Shown: positions 26,670 to 35,652, counted from the first letter of the stretch. The stretch: DNA of 64,000 nucleotides from Pegethrix bostrychoides GSE-TBD4-15B (GCA_019359155.1 JAHHHV010000082.1:1-64000); one strand, 5' to 3'. The notes: generated from the sequence alone by a model not told the origin. Program-made: numbers and translations.

Positions 26670-27422
26670 TTAAATCTCGGCTAGCTTGGTCAAAGGACGA
26701 ATGGGCGGGCGGCGACTACGGGCTGAACCTTCTGCGCCCACAACGTCACTGTTGAAGCGATAGCCGACATTTCGCACGGTTTGAATCAGATTGGGCTGGC
26801 GGGGATCGATTTCGATTTTTTTGCGGAGCGACAGCACATGCGTATCGACAGTGCGGTGATTGTCAATCTCGTCAGGCCAAGCCTTGCGGAGCAGCTCGGT
26901 GCGGCTGAGCGGAATGCCGCCCGCCTGAGCCAGCACGTAGAGCAAGCTGAACTCTTGGGGGGTGAGGTCAATCAGCTCGTTTTTGAGCCGGACGCGCCGC
27001 TGCACCAGATCGATACTCAGGTCGCCATAGTCCAACACGACTGGCACAGAGACCGTGCGGTTGCGGCGAGTCAGCGCTTCGACCCGCGCCAAGAACTCCT
27101 GCATCCCAAAGGGTTTGGTCAGGTAGTCATCGGCTCCGGCACGCAGTCCGGCCACAATGTCGGTTTCGGCATCGCGGGCTGAGAGCATCAAAATCAAAGA
27201 CTGACGCTGCTGCTGCAACCAGCGGCAAAATTCAATGCCGTCACCGTCTGGCAGCTCGGAGTCTAAAATAATCAGGCTGGGCTGTCGATGCAGAAACACA
27301 TCTCTGGCCTGCTGAAGGTCAGCAGATTGATGCACCCAGTAGCCAACTTGCTGGAGGTGCCAGCCCAGCAGCGATCGCAAATGAGGATTGCCTTCAACGA
27401 TTTGGATGCTGGCTGCGACCAC
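26670..27422 (-). CDS. OmpR/PhoB-family response regulator
   Basis: The 250-aa protein has a receiver domain (1-118) and a winged-helix DNA-binding domain (125-230: LTPQEFSLLYVLAQAGG, TVDTHVLSLRKKIE, IQTVRNVGYRF). The phospho-acceptor D54 (IILDSELPDG) and the conserved Lys (DDYLTKPFG) are present. The usual acidic pair near the N-terminus is reduced to VEGN (only E10), so Mg2+ binding and phosphorylation may be atypical. No histidine kinase is adjacent. The tail after residue 232 is basic and low-complexity. Confidence 0.88.
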   Translation of the reverse strand: MVAASIQIVEGNPHLRSLLGWHLQQVGYWVHQSADLQQARDVFLHRQPSLIILDSELPDGDGIEFCRWLQQQRQSLILMLSARDAETDIVAGLRAGADDYLTKPFGMQEFLARVEALTRRNRTVSVPVVLDYGDLSIDLVQRRVRLKNELIDLTPQEFSLLYVLAQAGGIPLSRTELLRKAWPDEIDNHRTVDTHVLSLRKKIEIDPRQPNLIQTVRNVGYRFNSDVVGAEGSARSRRPPIRPLTKLAEI

Positions 27423-27966
27423 TGGCCTCGCTTCGCTGTAATTCTTCTTTCTTAACGTAGCAAAGCATTTGTCAAGGTTTTGTAACTTAGGCTACGGGCT
27501 TCTGGAGATCGCTGAGGTTCTTAGCGAGGTTAACCTCAGCGATCTAGCTGATGCTTGAGCGGCCTTGATGCTGATCAGGTGTAAGCCTTGGCAAATCGCC
27601 CCCAAAAAGCTGAGCTGCTCCGCAGTTCCGGCTACAGCCAGGTAAGATAGAGCTAAACTCAGCACTAAGACTGATTGTGGCAACCGCAGCCTTTGCTAGC
27701 TTGAGTCTATGTAGACTAAGTGGTTTTACTGAAGGAGTGGCGCTATCGAGTGATCTAGATTGCTTTCACGGTTCGCTTCCGGTCGAGACTTAGCCCCTGC
27801 TAGTCTGAGAACTTATTTAAGGTTGAGGCATCTTTTATAGAAGCAGCTTTCAGCGTTGAGAAGTTCCTTGGGGAAGTTCCTTAGGAGAGAAGTCCCCCCT
27901 AAAAGTCACTGTTGTTTAGGTGTTTAGGCATCTGTTCAAGCTATCTATTTTTTGACATTTTTACCT
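27423..27966. other. 544-bp gene-free region with repeats
   Basis: This spacer lies between the divergent response regulator and DUF6761 genes. It contains a perfect 14-bp inverted repeat (27506-27545), a 13-bp tandem duplication (27860-27885) and an 8-bp one near 27911-27928. It should hold both promoters. No coding frame is supported. Confidence 0.45.
27506..27545. repeat. 14-bp perfect inverted repeat
   Basis: AGATCGCTGAGGTT (27506-27519) pairs with 27532-27545 around a 12-base loop. Neither strand has a T-run after the stem, so it is not an intrinsic terminator. It could be an operator or part of the response-regulator leader, 84 bases before its start. Confidence 0.6.
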
Positions 27967-28221
27967 ATGCTTCAGGATACAACCACCATCCGCTACTATC
28001 AGCGCTTAACCGACGCTCTGGTAGAGCAGTGGAATCGCGGCTACCGCTTTGACGAGCTTCGGCTCTATGTCGATGGCTATCTGGCCGCTCTGCGCCACAC
28101 CGATGCTGTCGAGCCTTACTGGATCAATCGGCTTGAAGAAGAGGTGATTCGATATCTATATGATTCGTCCAACTTTGAAACGCTTCAGCCCCAGCCTCAG
28201 CCCGACTACCGCCAATATTGA
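27967..28221 (+). CDS. small conserved cyanobacterial protein (DUF6761-like)
   Basis: The 84-aa protein reads TTTIRYYQRLTDALVEQW, then FDELRLYVDGYLAALRH and RLEEEVIRYLYDSSNFE. I recall this pattern as a small family restricted to cyanobacteria with no known role. It is soluble and mostly helical. The ATG at 27967 is preferred over a TTG at 27952. A strong hairpin follows the stop. Confidence 0.72.
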   Translation: MLQDTTTIRYYQRLTDALVEQWNRGYRFDELRLYVDGYLAALRHTDAVEPYWINRLEEEVIRYLYDSSNFETLQPQPQPDYRQY

Positions 28222-28226
28222 GCAAT

Positions 28227-28267
28227 CCAAACAGCCCGCTAGCGGTCTAGCCTAGCGGGCTGTTTGG
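28227..28267 (+). terminator. strong hairpin after the DUF6761-like gene
   Basis: A perfect 16-bp stem (28227-28242 with 28252-28267) has a 9-base loop and lies 6 bases after the stop. Only a weak T-rich stretch follows, but the stem is long and GC-rich. It could also end the converging grxD transcript. Confidence 0.75.
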
Positions 28268-28309
28268 GTTAAATTTGTCAGAATTCCTGTGGGAATTCAT
28301 TGGGCTGGG

Positions 28310-28633
28310 CTAAGAAGCGAGCGCCACCTCAGCCATCTGCTGCAATTCGCCCTTTTGATACAGCTCAATCAGAATATCGGAGCCGCCGACAAACTCACCG
28401 TTGATATAGACCTGCGGAATCGTTGGCCAGCTGGAATACTCTTTGATGCCCTGCCGGATTTCGGGATCGGCTAGCACATCGCAGGTTTCAAACGGCACGC
28501 CGAGCACGTTGAGGATCTGCACCACGTTGTTGGAGAAGCCGCACTGAGGCATGAGCTTAGTGCCCTTCATGAAGACCATGATTTTGTTTTGCTGAACCAA
28601 ACTGTCAATTCGCTGCTGCACGTCTTGGGTCAT
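28310..28633 (-). CDS. grxD: monothiol CGFS glutaredoxin (Grx4/GrxD type)
   Basis: The 107-aa protein has the monothiol active site CGFS (C31), the glutathione-binding WPTIPQVYI segment and GGSDI near the C-terminus. CGFS glutaredoxins bind a [2Fe-2S] cluster with glutathione and act in iron-sulfur cluster trafficking. A bolA gene lies 126 bases upstream on the same strand, matching the known Grx-BolA partnership. Confidence 0.95.
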   Translation of the reverse strand: MTQDVQQRIDSLVQQNKIMVFMKGTKLMPQCGFSNNVVQILNVLGVPFETCDVLADPEIRQGIKEYSSWPTIPQVYINGEFVGGSDILIELYQKGELQQMAEVALAS

Positions 28634-28759
28634 GGGGATTTCAAAATAGCGACAAGTATCGTAAGCGATGATTTGAGCGATCTGCCAATCTGCTCACCGA
28701 TAGCTCTATAGTATCTGCAAGCGCCGCGTTCGGGGGTGAGTTCCGCCGCGATCTCTGGC

Positions 28760-29017
28760 CTAAGCCGTTGGCAAAGCCTGCCAGTCTTGGGGCGTATAGG
28801 TTTTCATCGTCAGAGCATGGATGGCCTCTGAGTCCATTTCCTGCTGAAGCGCCCGATAGACGAGCTGATGTCGCTGCACCAGGCTTCTGCCCTCAAACAG
28901 CGCGGAAACCACCACCACCTGGTAGTGGTCGCCACCGCCCGTGAGATCTTGTACCTGCACTTCTGCGTCCGGCAATCCAGTTTTGATCATTGACGCAACT
29001 TGATCGGGGCTGACCAT
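28760..29017 (-). CDS. bolA: BolA family protein
   Basis: The 85-aa protein shows the BolA fold: a central DHYQVVVVSALFEGRSLVQRHQLVYRAL with the conserved H and RH residues that ligate a shared [2Fe-2S] cluster with CGFS glutaredoxins, and the closing HALTMKTYTPQDW. It lies directly upstream of grxD in the same orientation, so joint expression is likely. Confidence 0.93.
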   Translation of the reverse strand: MVSPDQVASMIKTGLPDAEVQVQDLTGGGDHYQVVVVSALFEGRSLVQRHQLVYRALQQEMDSEAIHALTMKTYTPQDWQALPTA

Positions 29018-29089
29018 AAGCTTCTTCTACGCACTGCATTTCTTCAAAATCTATTCTAGAGCTTGCAGGTCAAGCTGGATGCATCTTGA

Positions 29090-29749
29090 CTACTGGCTAG
29101 GAGCATCTGGCCCATCCTGACGCGGATAGGGAGACTCGACAAAGCCCAGCTCGAATAGCTGCTGGTAGGCTTTTTTGCCCAGATCGCGGGTGGGGTTTTG
29201 ACTGCGGACAATCTGCACCAGCAGCGGTACAGCCAACTCTGGCTTGTTTTGAGCACGATGCACTAGCGCCAGCTGATAAGTGGCCTCGTCCCGCATTTGA
29301 GCGGTATCAAACGCCTGCTGCCGCTGCACGTCTGCAATGCGGGTGTCGATACCCGCGAAGCTGCCGCCCAAATCCTGATAAAAATTGGAGAGCTGGTTAA
29401 ACACCTGTCGCGCCTGCTGCAATTTGTTGACAGCCAGATCGTAGTCTTGAGCCGAGACGGCGCTGCTGGCCTCATCCATCAGCTGCCTGCCGCCCTGCAC
29501 GCTCAAAATGCCCTGAGCCAGCGGACGCAAATCCTGGTTGTTGCTAGGATCTTGCAGAGCTGGGTCGGCGGGAGTTGTTTCGGGAAGCTGATTTGGCAGT
29601 TGGTCAGGTAATGGCTCAGACTGAGCTTGGGTTTGGGTGGCCACAGAGCAGAGCAGCAGAGTCGCAGTTAGGGCGGCAGTCAAACTGGACAGAAACCGTT
29701 GAGTGAAGTAGGGCAGTGGAGAAACTTGATATGCGACAGACGACACCAT
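29090..29749 (-). CDS. exported helical-repeat protein of unknown function
   Basis: The 219-aa product starts with a clear signal peptide (hydrophobic stretch near residues 20-38, then TQAQS). A Pro/Asp-rich linker and a TPR-like helical region follow (AQDYDLAVNKLQQARQVFNQL, then ATYQLALVHRAQNKPELAVPLL). The ATG at 29749 is chosen because it places the signal peptide at the N-terminus; an open extension to 29995 has no supporting feature. It probably acts in the periplasm or lumen as a scaffold; the function is unknown. Confidence 0.7.
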   Translation of the reverse strand: MVSSVAYQVSPLPYFTQRFLSSLTAALTATLLLCSVATQTQAQSEPLPDQLPNQLPETTPADPALQDPSNNQDLRPLAQGILSVQGGRQLMDEASSAVSAQDYDLAVNKLQQARQVFNQLSNFYQDLGGSFAGIDTRIADVQRQQAFDTAQMRDEATYQLALVHRAQNKPELAVPLLVQIVRSQNPTRDLGKKAYQQLFELGFVESPYPRQDGPDAPSQ

Positions 29750-30052
29750 GAACCTGTTCCCAAAAAATGTATAAGCACAGACGGATTCAGCCTTAAGGGA
29801 TTTTACCATCGCGGTTTCAGTTAATCTCAAATTCTTTGGGAGTTGATCGACTCGCGCCATAGTAAAGACGAGTTCGCTAGGGCGTAGACCGAGAGAACCC
29901 CTAAAAAGTTCCGGAATCAATTTCTGAATTGCTTGCGCTCGTGATGCCCCCCCGACTTGACCCGCCCAGAACATAGCCAGAAGCAACTGCGCCAATCTGA
30001 GCCGCAGATCCTAAAATACAGCTACTCCCAAAATGGTTAGTGCGCTGAGTCA
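29750..30052. other. 303-bp divergent promoter region
   Basis: This region separates the exported helical protein (minus) from the S8 peptidase (plus). An open minus-strand frame crosses it but has no start context or recognisable composition. I see no hairpin or repeat that deserves a name. Confidence 0.4.
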
Positions 30053-32206
30053 ATGCCAGATAGAACGCCAGATAGAACACCAGATAGAATTCCGTCCCTG
30101 ATTAGACCTGATTCAGCCCTGTCAGATGCCCTGTCAGAGACTCCACCAGATATTCTGCCAGATGCTCTATCAACTGCTCCGATGCTGCTTAGGGGCGGGG
30201 TGGCCATCCCGTTGGCGAAATGCCCAAATCGGTTTTCGCTCTCGCTCACCGCAGGTCAGGCGCTGGATGCAGTGCTGGCTGAACTTGAGCAGCGCTTGTC
30301 CGTCGCAGTGGAGGCGATGCCAGTTTTGCCTGATTTAGTGGAGCTGCAATCTCAGTCCGCAGATCTAGAAGTGCTAATGCAGGTGGCTCGCCAGTTGCCG
30401 CAGGTTGCCTTTGCCAGCCATATCTACGAAATGCTGCAGAGTCCAGGAACGCTCGTCTATCTCACCCGCCAAATTACGCTGCAATTTGCGCCAACTGCCG
30501 CGGCTGAGCGGATTCAGAGGCTCTCGGCTCAGGCCGGACTGCGGATCGTCAAGCTGATTGCCGGACTGCCCAAAACCTTCGTGTTTGAGGTGGTGCAGGC
30601 TCGCTTCAACCCGCTGAAGCTGACCCAATGGCTGATGCAGCAGTCGGACATTCTGCTGGCCGAACCAAATGTGGCCGTGATGCGGCAGTCGTTCTATCGC
30701 CCCAGAGAGTCAGGCTATGCGCGGCAGTGGTATCTGCATCACGAGGGCGGCGAGGCGCTGGCTCCGGCTTCCCATATTTTTGCAGAACCCGCCTGGAACC
30801 TGACGCGCGGCAGTCGCGGGATCGCGGTAGCGATTGTCGATAGTGGCATTGACTTCAACCATCCTGACTGGCAGAGCGAAGGCAAGATTGTTGCCCCGCT
30901 CGATCTGCAAGACGGCGGGTTTCTGCCCCGTCCCAATCCTGGTTTAACGGGGCAGCTTGACCCTTGCCCTGACACTCATGGCACGATCTGCGCTCAGATT
31001 GCGGTCGCCGATGAGACTGGCAGAGGCGTGATTGGCGTGGCTCCTGGCTGTGCCCTGATGCCGATTCGACTCGGTCAGTTCTTTGACGACCAGACGATTG
31101 AGCAGCTCTCTGACTGGGTGATTCGGCAAGGAGCCGATGTGGTTTGCTGTGGCTGGGGAGCCGCCGCCGTTTACTTCCCGCTCTCGCTGCGGCAGCGGGT
31201 GGCGCTGAGTCAGATCGCGACAGCAGGGCGGGGGGGGCGAGGCGCAGTGCTGCTGTTTGCGGCGGGCAACGCCAATCGTCCGCTGGATGGTTGGATCGCC
31301 GAGTCAGGCGGCACCCTGCCGGAAAAAACGCGCTGGCTCAACGGGTTCGCGGTACATCCAGATGTGATCACGGTCGCGGCCTGCACCAGCCTGAATCGCA
31401 AGGCGGCCAGTAGCAACTGGGGCGAGAGTGTTTCAGTGGTAGCTCCCAGCGGCGAGTCTGCTCCCGGCTTTTGGAGTCAGCTCGCGGGACGGGTGGCGAC
31501 CGCTCCGCTCCTGGAAAACCTGTCGCCCGTGCGCCCAATCGAGCTACCCGCGGCCATTGAGACGGGAGATACGTCTGTGGCCTGCGCGATTGTGGCAGGC
31601 GTAGCGGCGCTGATGCTTTCGGTCAATTCTGATTTAACCGCTCAGCAGGTGCAGCAGATTTTGGAGCAGACGGCAGATAAAATACTGGATCGAACGCCGG
31701 ATGCTCAGCTGGGGCTGAGTTTGGGCAGCTATAGCGCCAGCCGCCACTCGGCCTGGTTTGGCTATGGCAAAGTTAGCGCCATTAAAGCCGTGCAGCTGGC
31801 TCAGCAGCATTTGCAGCCACTGCTGCTCCCCGATCGCTGGCTGGAGTATGCCAGCGAGCAGCAGCTAGAGATCCCAGACGGTCAAACTGACGGCATCACC
31901 AGCGCTGTGCAGGTGTCGGAAGCTGAGCGAATTCGCGATATTGAAGTCAGCCTGGAGCTGGAGCATGAGTTTTTGGGCGATCTGGTCATCTGGCTGCTGC
32001 CGCCCTGGGGAGGGCAGATCTTGCTGCAAAGCCGCGCTCTGGGTCGGTTAAGTCAGCTCAAAACGATCTACTCGCTGGAAACCACCAGTGCCCTACAGTC
32101 TGTTTTAAATCGCTCGGCTCAGGGCGAATGGCGGCTCCGAATCGTGGATTTGGTTCCCTCCTGTCAGGGCAGGCTACAACGCTGGCAGCTCAATCTAGGG
32201 TTCTAG
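30053..32206 (+). CDS. S8 (subtilisin-like) serine peptidase with C-terminal P/proprotein-convertase domain
   Basis: The 717-aa protein has a long N-terminal part (1-250), a subtilisin domain and a C-terminal jelly-roll P domain (about 610-717: LEHEFLGDLVIWLLPPWGG ... RWQLNLGF). The triad is visible as IVDSGID (D263), DTHGT (H309) and GDTSVA (S508), with the oxyanion Asn in FAAGN (about 405). The Ser motif departs from the usual GTSMAAP. No signal peptide is visible from this start. The N-terminus is made of PDRT repeats from a 12-bp tandem duplication, so the true start could be ATG at 30182. Confidence 0.88.
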   Translation: MPDRTPDRTPDRIPSLIRPDSALSDALSETPPDILPDALSTAPMLLRGGVAIPLAKCPNRFSLSLTAGQALDAVLAELEQRLSVAVEAMPVLPDLVELQSQSADLEVLMQVARQLPQVAFASHIYEMLQSPGTLVYLTRQITLQFAPTAAAERIQRLSAQAGLRIVKLIAGLPKTFVFEVVQARFNPLKLTQWLMQQSDILLAEPNVAVMRQSFYRPRESGYARQWYLHHEGGEALAPASHIFAEPAWNLTRGSRGIAVAIVDSGIDFNHPDWQSEGKIVAPLDLQDGGFLPRPNPGLTGQLDPCPDTHGTICAQIAVADETGRGVIGVAPGCALMPIRLGQFFDDQTIEQLSDWVIRQGADVVCCGWGAAAVYFPLSLRQRVALSQIATAGRGGRGAVLLFAAGNANRPLDGWIAESGGTLPEKTRWLNGFAVHPDVITVAACTSLNRKAASSNWGESVSVVAPSGESAPGFWSQLAGRVATAPLLENLSPVRPIELPAAIETGDTSVACAIVAGVAALMLSVNSDLTAQQVQQILEQTADKILDRTPDAQLGLSLGSYSASRHSAWFGYGKVSAIKAVQLAQQHLQPLLLPDRWLEYASEQQLEIPDGQTDGITSAVQVSEAERIRDIEVSLELEHEFLGDLVIWLLPPWGGQILLQSRALGRLSQLKTIYSLETTSALQSVLNRSAQGEWRLRIVDLVPSCQGRLQRWQLNLGF
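30056..30091. repeat. 12-bp tandem repeat, three units, at the start of the S8 peptidase gene
   Basis: ccagatagaacg and two near-identical units follow the start codon directly and encode the PDRTPDRTPDR N-terminus. Confidence 0.85.
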
Positions 32207-32226
32207 CCCTGAAGCTAGCCCTGAAG
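32203..32226. repeat. 12-bp direct duplication covering two convergent stop codons
   Basis: ctagccctgaag occurs twice in tandem. The first copy contains the TAG stop of the S8 peptidase gene. The second begins with CTA, which is the moaB stop on the other strand. Confidence 0.9.
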
Positions 32227-32715
32227 CTGCCGCACCAAATGTGCTAGCTCAGGCAAAATCAGCCGTTCTAAACCCAGCCTGACTGCCGCCGTTGATCCAG
32301 GCAGCGAAAACAGCAGCTTGCCGCCTACAGCGCCCGCTACGGCTCGCGAAGCAATTGCCCGCGAGCCAATTTCGGCATAGCTTAGCCAGCGGAAGAGTTC
32401 GCCAAATCCGGGCAGTTTTTTTTCTAACAGCGCTTCAACTGCGTCATATGTGCTGTCGCGGGGGGCAATCCCAGTGCCGCCATTGAGCAAAATCGCCTGG
32501 ATTTCCGCTTCGACAGACCAAGCTAAAACCTGAGTCCGAATTAGATCGGGCTGATCGGCCAGAATTTGATAGGCCGCAACGCGATGCCCAGCAGCTTCTA
32601 GCGTCTGGCGAATCAAGCCACCGCTGCTGTCTGTCTCAACCGTGCGGCTGTCGCTCACGGTCAAAATGGCGCAGCAGATGGAAACCGAGGTTAGATCGGG
32701 GTGAGGCTGGGGCAT
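32215..32715 (-). CDS. moaB: molybdenum cofactor biosynthesis protein B
   Basis: The 166-aa protein is of the MoaB/MogA fold, acting in molybdopterin adenylylation or an equivalent late step of cofactor assembly. AILTVSDSRTVETDSSGGLI, LLNGGTGIAPRDSTYDAVE and GKLLFSLPGSTAAVRLGLERLILPEL are the conserved substrate-binding loops. No other moa gene is adjacent. It converges with the S8 peptidase gene across a 12-bp duplication. Confidence 0.94.
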   Translation of the reverse strand: MPQPHPDLTSVSICCAILTVSDSRTVETDSSGGLIRQTLEAAGHRVAAYQILADQPDLIRTQVLAWSVEAEIQAILLNGGTGIAPRDSTYDAVEALLEKKLPGFGELFRWLSYAEIGSRAIASRAVAGAVGGKLLFSLPGSTAAVRLGLERLILPELAHLVRQLQG

Positions 32716-32794
32716 AGAGGAGGCACAGAAACCGGAACCGAACGGAGTTTAGAGCCACAGCGTCAAGCATCGAGACAGGACAGACTGCCAGCGG

Positions 32795-33130
32795 TTAAGC
32801 CTTGTTAAAGCCCAGCTCGTTCTGCTCCGCGTAGCGCTTCATAAACCGCATGAAGCGATCCCATTCTTCGACGTTTTTCATGATGTATGTGGCTTCTAGC
32901 GCGGCGGGCTGACCATTGATAAATTTGGCATTCACCTCGCGGGTGCTAATCTCGCCTTCTTCATCCACCATGTACATGCCCGTGACCTCAACGCTGCCGT
33001 CGCTGCTCATCGCACGCGGCTGGTCAAAATAAAACAGCGCCTGACCGTTTGTGCCGTCCTTAGAGCGCGTCAGTCGAATCTCAGGGATGACTTCTTCTGC
33101 GGTTCCTCTAGAAAATTGAATTTCAGCCAT
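32795..33130 (-). CDS. psb28: photosystem II assembly protein Psb28
   Basis: The 111-aa soluble protein binds the cytoplasmic face of photosystem II assembly intermediates. The sequence ([22 protein letters not shown], then [21 protein letters not shown] and [20 protein letters not shown]) is clearly Psb28 and of normal length. It stands alone, downstream of the amidase gene by 126 bases on the same strand. Confidence 0.97.
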   Translation of the reverse strand: MAEIQFSRGTAEEVIPEIRLTRSKDGTNGQALFYFDQPRAMSSDGSVEVTGMYMVDEEGEISTREVNAKFINGQPAALEATYIMKNVEEWDRFMRFMKRYAEQNELGFNKA

Positions 33131-33256
33131 GCTTCTTTACTAATGCTTATCGTGATCTTAATCGTGAGCTCAAGTTCATCTTCCCATTTTTCCAGCCTAG
33201 AAGAACTTGTTCTTGCCCAGAATTTGAGCGCTCAGATCTCACTCAGAGCGGGGGAA

Positions 33257-35509
33257 CTATGCTTCAGGTCGCTGGCGCAAGAAGCGGAGGATGCCGTTGG
33301 CAATGGCGCGCCCCAAGTAGCGGTGATAGGCTGAGTTGCCCAGGCTGACGGCATCTCGGCTGCCGGTAATATAGCCGACTTCAATTTGGGCAGCAGGCAG
33401 CGGCAGCGCCAGCAGCGGGAAAGGGGCGGCACGCACGCCACGATCGGTGACATCGGGCGTGCGGGTCAGGGTTTTGTGAATCGACCAAGCCAGACGGCCA
33501 CCCTCGCGCGAGTCGGGATGGTGGTAGGTTTCGATGCCGTTGATCTCTGGCTGACTGCTGAGGCTGGCGTTGGCATGAAAGCTGACAAACGCCGCAGCCT
33601 GCGGGGGAGCTGCGGCTCGCCGTTCGGCCAGACTGCAAGACTGGTCTGCGCTGCGCGTCAGCAGCACCTCTACACCCTGCTGCTGCAAAAAGCCAGCTAC
33701 CGCCTGCGCCACCGAGAGCGTGATGTGTTTTTCTTGCAGGCTGGGCATTTCGGGTGGCTCTCCCGGCAGCCGCAGCTCCTCCACAGGCATTCCGGGCGGC
33801 GGCTGGAGCGGCATTGGCAGCTGCGGCTGGATTCTGGACGAGCGCGGCGGCTCACTCAATCCTGGCGCAATGCTGGCTAGCTCAAAGTACTCTCTAGAGC
33901 CAATCTCAGGCGTTTGCATCATCGGCATCATCGGCAGCTCTGGCAGAGCTGCGGGAACTGGCTTGGCCGTAGACATCCCCAAATCGTCACCCCCATGTCC
34001 CGGATCAAGCACAACAATCAGCGCTGCGGCAGGCTTGGCCTGAAGCCGCATCACGGGTCGCTGGGGCTGAAGGATCTGCGGCAGATCGATAGGGGCGACC
34101 TGCGCTTGCGTTAGCAAAGTCTGGTAGAGCATGGCAGCCGCCTCTGCTCGCGTGACGCTCTGGAGCGGGTTGAGGTCGTTAGGCTGGGTTGAAACTACCA
34201 GTCGATGCTCTAAGGCTGTTGCTACTGTCAACGTTTGGTCGCTGGGGATTTGGACTCGATCGCGGTAGCCTTGGAGCAGGCTGGGGTGAGCGCTGGGCAG
34301 ATGCAGCGCCGCCACGAGCTGCTCGATTGTTTGCAGGCGAGTCAGAGGCTGTTCTGAGGAAGCTGGAGCCGCTAGAGTCATTGGCGCTACTAACCCTGCT
34401 CGCTGCATCCAGCGAGCAAATTCGCTGGGCGTGACATCTGCCTCAGGCTGAAAGCTGCCGTCTGGGAGGAGCGGCGAAATCTGCCGATCGATCAATGGCT
34501 GCACCAGTCTGGCCGCCCAGTGAGACTGTAAATCGGCTGGTGCATGGCTGAGTGCAGGCGAGTCAGCTAAACCTGGAGGACTCTCCGCTACAGCCTGAGG
34601 CGCAGTGATTCGACTGGGCTTTTCTAGGCTGACAAACTCGACAAAGCCGTTGGTGCGAGCTGGGTTGAGCTGATTGCCCAGCGAAATCAGCTTCAGCGCC
34701 GTGGCGTTTCGCAGATCGAAGCGCTGGTTGTCGCGCAGCCGGTTGGCAGCCGGATCGTTGAACTGTCCCAAGTCTGGCGCTGCTTGGCCGAATACCGCCA
34801 GCCCGTCTTCGCTGTTTTGGGCGATGACATTACCGCGCAAAATCGGCGATGCGCTGCCTGACAGCATGATGCCACAGCGGTTCTCAACCCACTGATTGTT
34901 GCTGACGACCGGAGCGGCCTGATCGCTAATCACCAAGCCAAACTGATTGTGTTGGGTCGTATTGTTGCGGACTTCACCTCTGGCCTGACGAACCAGCGTT
35001 AGTCCCGCCCGGTTGTTTAGAAACTGACAGTTGTGAATAACCGGGTTGGCTTGGCCAGTCACCAAAATGCCCTCGCGGCCACAGTGGCTCAGCGTGCAGC
35101 CCGACACTGTAGGTGCAGTAGGTGCAGCAGACTCAATCCAGATTCCCGTTCCTTTTGGCTCAGGATTGCTGACGGTGACACCCCGCAGCTCTGCGTCGTC
35201 CTGCAATAGCAGCGTCACTGACTGCGACCCAAACGCCGCGCTGTCATAGCTGCCGCTACCAGTCACCGTCACGCCCTGTCCCTGGCCCGGTAGATTGCCC
35301 TGCACGGACACGCCTGCTGGAATCAGCAGCGGAAACTGCTCGCCTGTTTCTAGGCTGTAGCTGCCTCGGCTGAGCTGAATTACCGTACCGGGCTGAGCCT
35401 GCTGAAGGGCATGGCTGAGCGTCTTGAAGGGAGCCAGCGAATCTCCTGCTGCCGCATCATCGCCCTGGATTGGATGCACATAGATCTCGACTGGCATTTG
35501 GAACTGCAT
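33257..35509 (-). CDS. beta-helix plus N-acetylmuramoyl-L-alanine amidase protein
   Basis: The modular protein of 750 aa begins with a DUF1565-like opening (EIYVHPIQGDDAAAGDSLAPFKTLSHALQQA). A right-handed parallel beta-helix follows (GVTVSNP, NPVIHNCQFLNN and similar), then an SLH-like segment and a C-terminal Amidase_3 domain. The zinc site is visible in VVLDPGHGGDD and FHANAS, and QIEVGYITG aligns with the usual E-x-G-F/Y segment. Between DPGHGG and the next amidase helix lies a Pro/Met-rich insertion of about 90 residues. The ATG at 35509 has AGG upstream; a TTG at 35575 is less likely. No signal peptide is seen, which is odd for a cell-wall hydrolase. Confidence 0.85.
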   Translation of the reverse strand: MQFQMPVEIYVHPIQGDDAAAGDSLAPFKTLSHALQQAQPGTVIQLSRGSYSLETGEQFPLLIPAGVSVQGNLPGQGQGVTVTGSGSYDSAAFGSQSVTLLLQDDAELRGVTVSNPEPKGTGIWIESAAPTAPTVSGCTLSHCGREGILVTGQANPVIHNCQFLNNRAGLTLVRQARGEVRNNTTQHNQFGLVISDQAAPVVSNNQWVENRCGIMLSGSASPILRGNVIAQNSEDGLAVFGQAAPDLGQFNDPAANRLRDNQRFDLRNATALKLISLGNQLNPARTNGFVEFVSLEKPSRITAPQAVAESPPGLADSPALSHAPADLQSHWAARLVQPLIDRQISPLLPDGSFQPEADVTPSEFARWMQRAGLVAPMTLAAPASSEQPLTRLQTIEQLVAALHLPSAHPSLLQGYRDRVQIPSDQTLTVATALEHRLVVSTQPNDLNPLQSVTRAEAAAMLYQTLLTQAQVAPIDLPQILQPQRPVMRLQAKPAAALIVVLDPGHGGDDLGMSTAKPVPAALPELPMMPMMQTPEIGSREYFELASIAPGLSEPPRSSRIQPQLPMPLQPPPGMPVEELRLPGEPPEMPSLQEKHITLSVAQAVAGFLQQQGVEVLLTRSADQSCSLAERRAAAPPQAAAFVSFHANASLSSQPEINGIETYHHPDSREGGRLAWSIHKTLTRTPDVTDRGVRAAPFPLLALPLPAAQIEVGYITGSRDAVSLGNSAYHRYLGRAIANGILRFLRQRPEA

Positions 35510-35652
35510 AGGTCGCCCTGATTTTAGCCTCAGCTCCTGAGGATAGCTTGATTCGCTATCTATAGGTATGATCAAGCAAGGTATATAGACAGAAATAGCC
35601 TGGACAATTGGGGAAGCGCTAAAAGCTGGCTGAGGACACAGGCCAAGTAGCC

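Noticed and set aside
27371-27378. HIP1 octamer GCGATCGC
   Set aside because: I saw only this copy, about what random sequence of this composition would give. This lineage does not appear HIP1-rich, so no meaning is attached to it.
29750-29995. 82-codon upstream extension of the exported helical protein
   Set aside because: The extension would bury the signal peptide inside the protein and shows no supporting feature. ATG 29749 explains the sequence better.
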